Positions 6,038 through 6,084 of a stretch of DNA of 6,084 bases are shown one piece after another. How positions within the stretch are numbered: the stretch's first letter is position 1; every line of letters begins with the position of its first letter. The stretch is from JBEKDJ01 sp050014415 (GTDB lineage Bacteria > Desulfobacterota > BSN033 > UBA1163), in contig JBEKDJ010000302.1 of NCBI GenBank assembly GCA_050014415.1, positions 1-6,084 on the forward strand. Reading direction: 5' to 3'. The notes under the pieces are model-generated. The model was not told the DNA's origin and made no database searches. It was given only the letters and a program-made list of their open reading frames with translations. The position numbers and the translations under genes were made by a program.

Positions 6038-6084
6038 ATTGAACTGGACTTTTTAGCTTTAAAAATCAACCCCGTTCTTTATCA

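Noticed and set aside
6028..6084. Promoter for the cluster in the right-hand edge
   Set aside because: TTGATT is present on the minus strand but no -10 at proper spacing, and no sigma-54 GG-N10-GC pair; the real promoter probably lies beyond the window or upstream genes continue the operon.

Overview
The window holds one co-directional gene cluster, entirely on the minus strand (transcribed from the right edge to the left). Base composition is moderate (mid-40s % GC by eye), Shine-Dalgarno sites are clear and spacing is tight, so this is a bacterial chromosome or large contig. Nothing fixes the phylum.

From right to left: E1 alpha (5047-6027), E1 beta (4016-5029), lipoyl-bearing E2 acyltransferase (2671-3909) and E3 dihydrolipoamide dehydrogenase (1266-2642). 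These four make a complete 2-oxoacid dehydrogenase-type complex with the subunit arrangement shared by acetoin, branched-chain 2-oxoacid and alpha/beta-type pyruvate dehydrogenases. Downstream lie the C-terminal remnant of a thiamine-diphosphate (ThDP) enzyme of the acetolactate synthase/benzoylformate decarboxylase type (1010-1276, overlapping the E3 stop), a VOC-superfamily protein resembling methylmalonyl-CoA epimerase/glyoxalase (497-964), and a short-chain dehydrogenase/reductase cut by the left edge (1-456). Gaps are 17, 106, 28, -11, 45 and 40 bp in transcription order, and I see no internal terminator, so a single operon continuing past the left edge is likely. The 57 bases right of the E1 alpha start show no convincing promoter.

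The four core subunits should together decarboxylate a 2-oxoacid, or cleave acetoin, pass the acyl group to the E2 lipoyl-lysine and then to CoA, and reoxidise the lipoamide through E3 with NAD+. The substrate cannot be read from sequence alone. The accessory SDR, VOC and ThDP genes suggest a dedicated catabolic route (acetoin/acetolactate-like or branched 2-oxoacid) rather than housekeeping pyruvate oxidation, but this is inference.

The most unusual area is 1010-1342, where a large ThDP enzyme is reduced to about its last 80 residues directly at the E3 stop codon, and the remnant carries a perfect 8-bp inverted repeat (1201-1218). Several core proteins also depart from family-typical motifs: ENN to EAN in E1 alpha, PSK to PVR and VGR to AEE in E3, and the catalytic-tetrad Asn to Ile in the SDR. 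I do not see a clearly new molecular system; the best candidates for novelty are the substrate of this complex and the origin of the scar.
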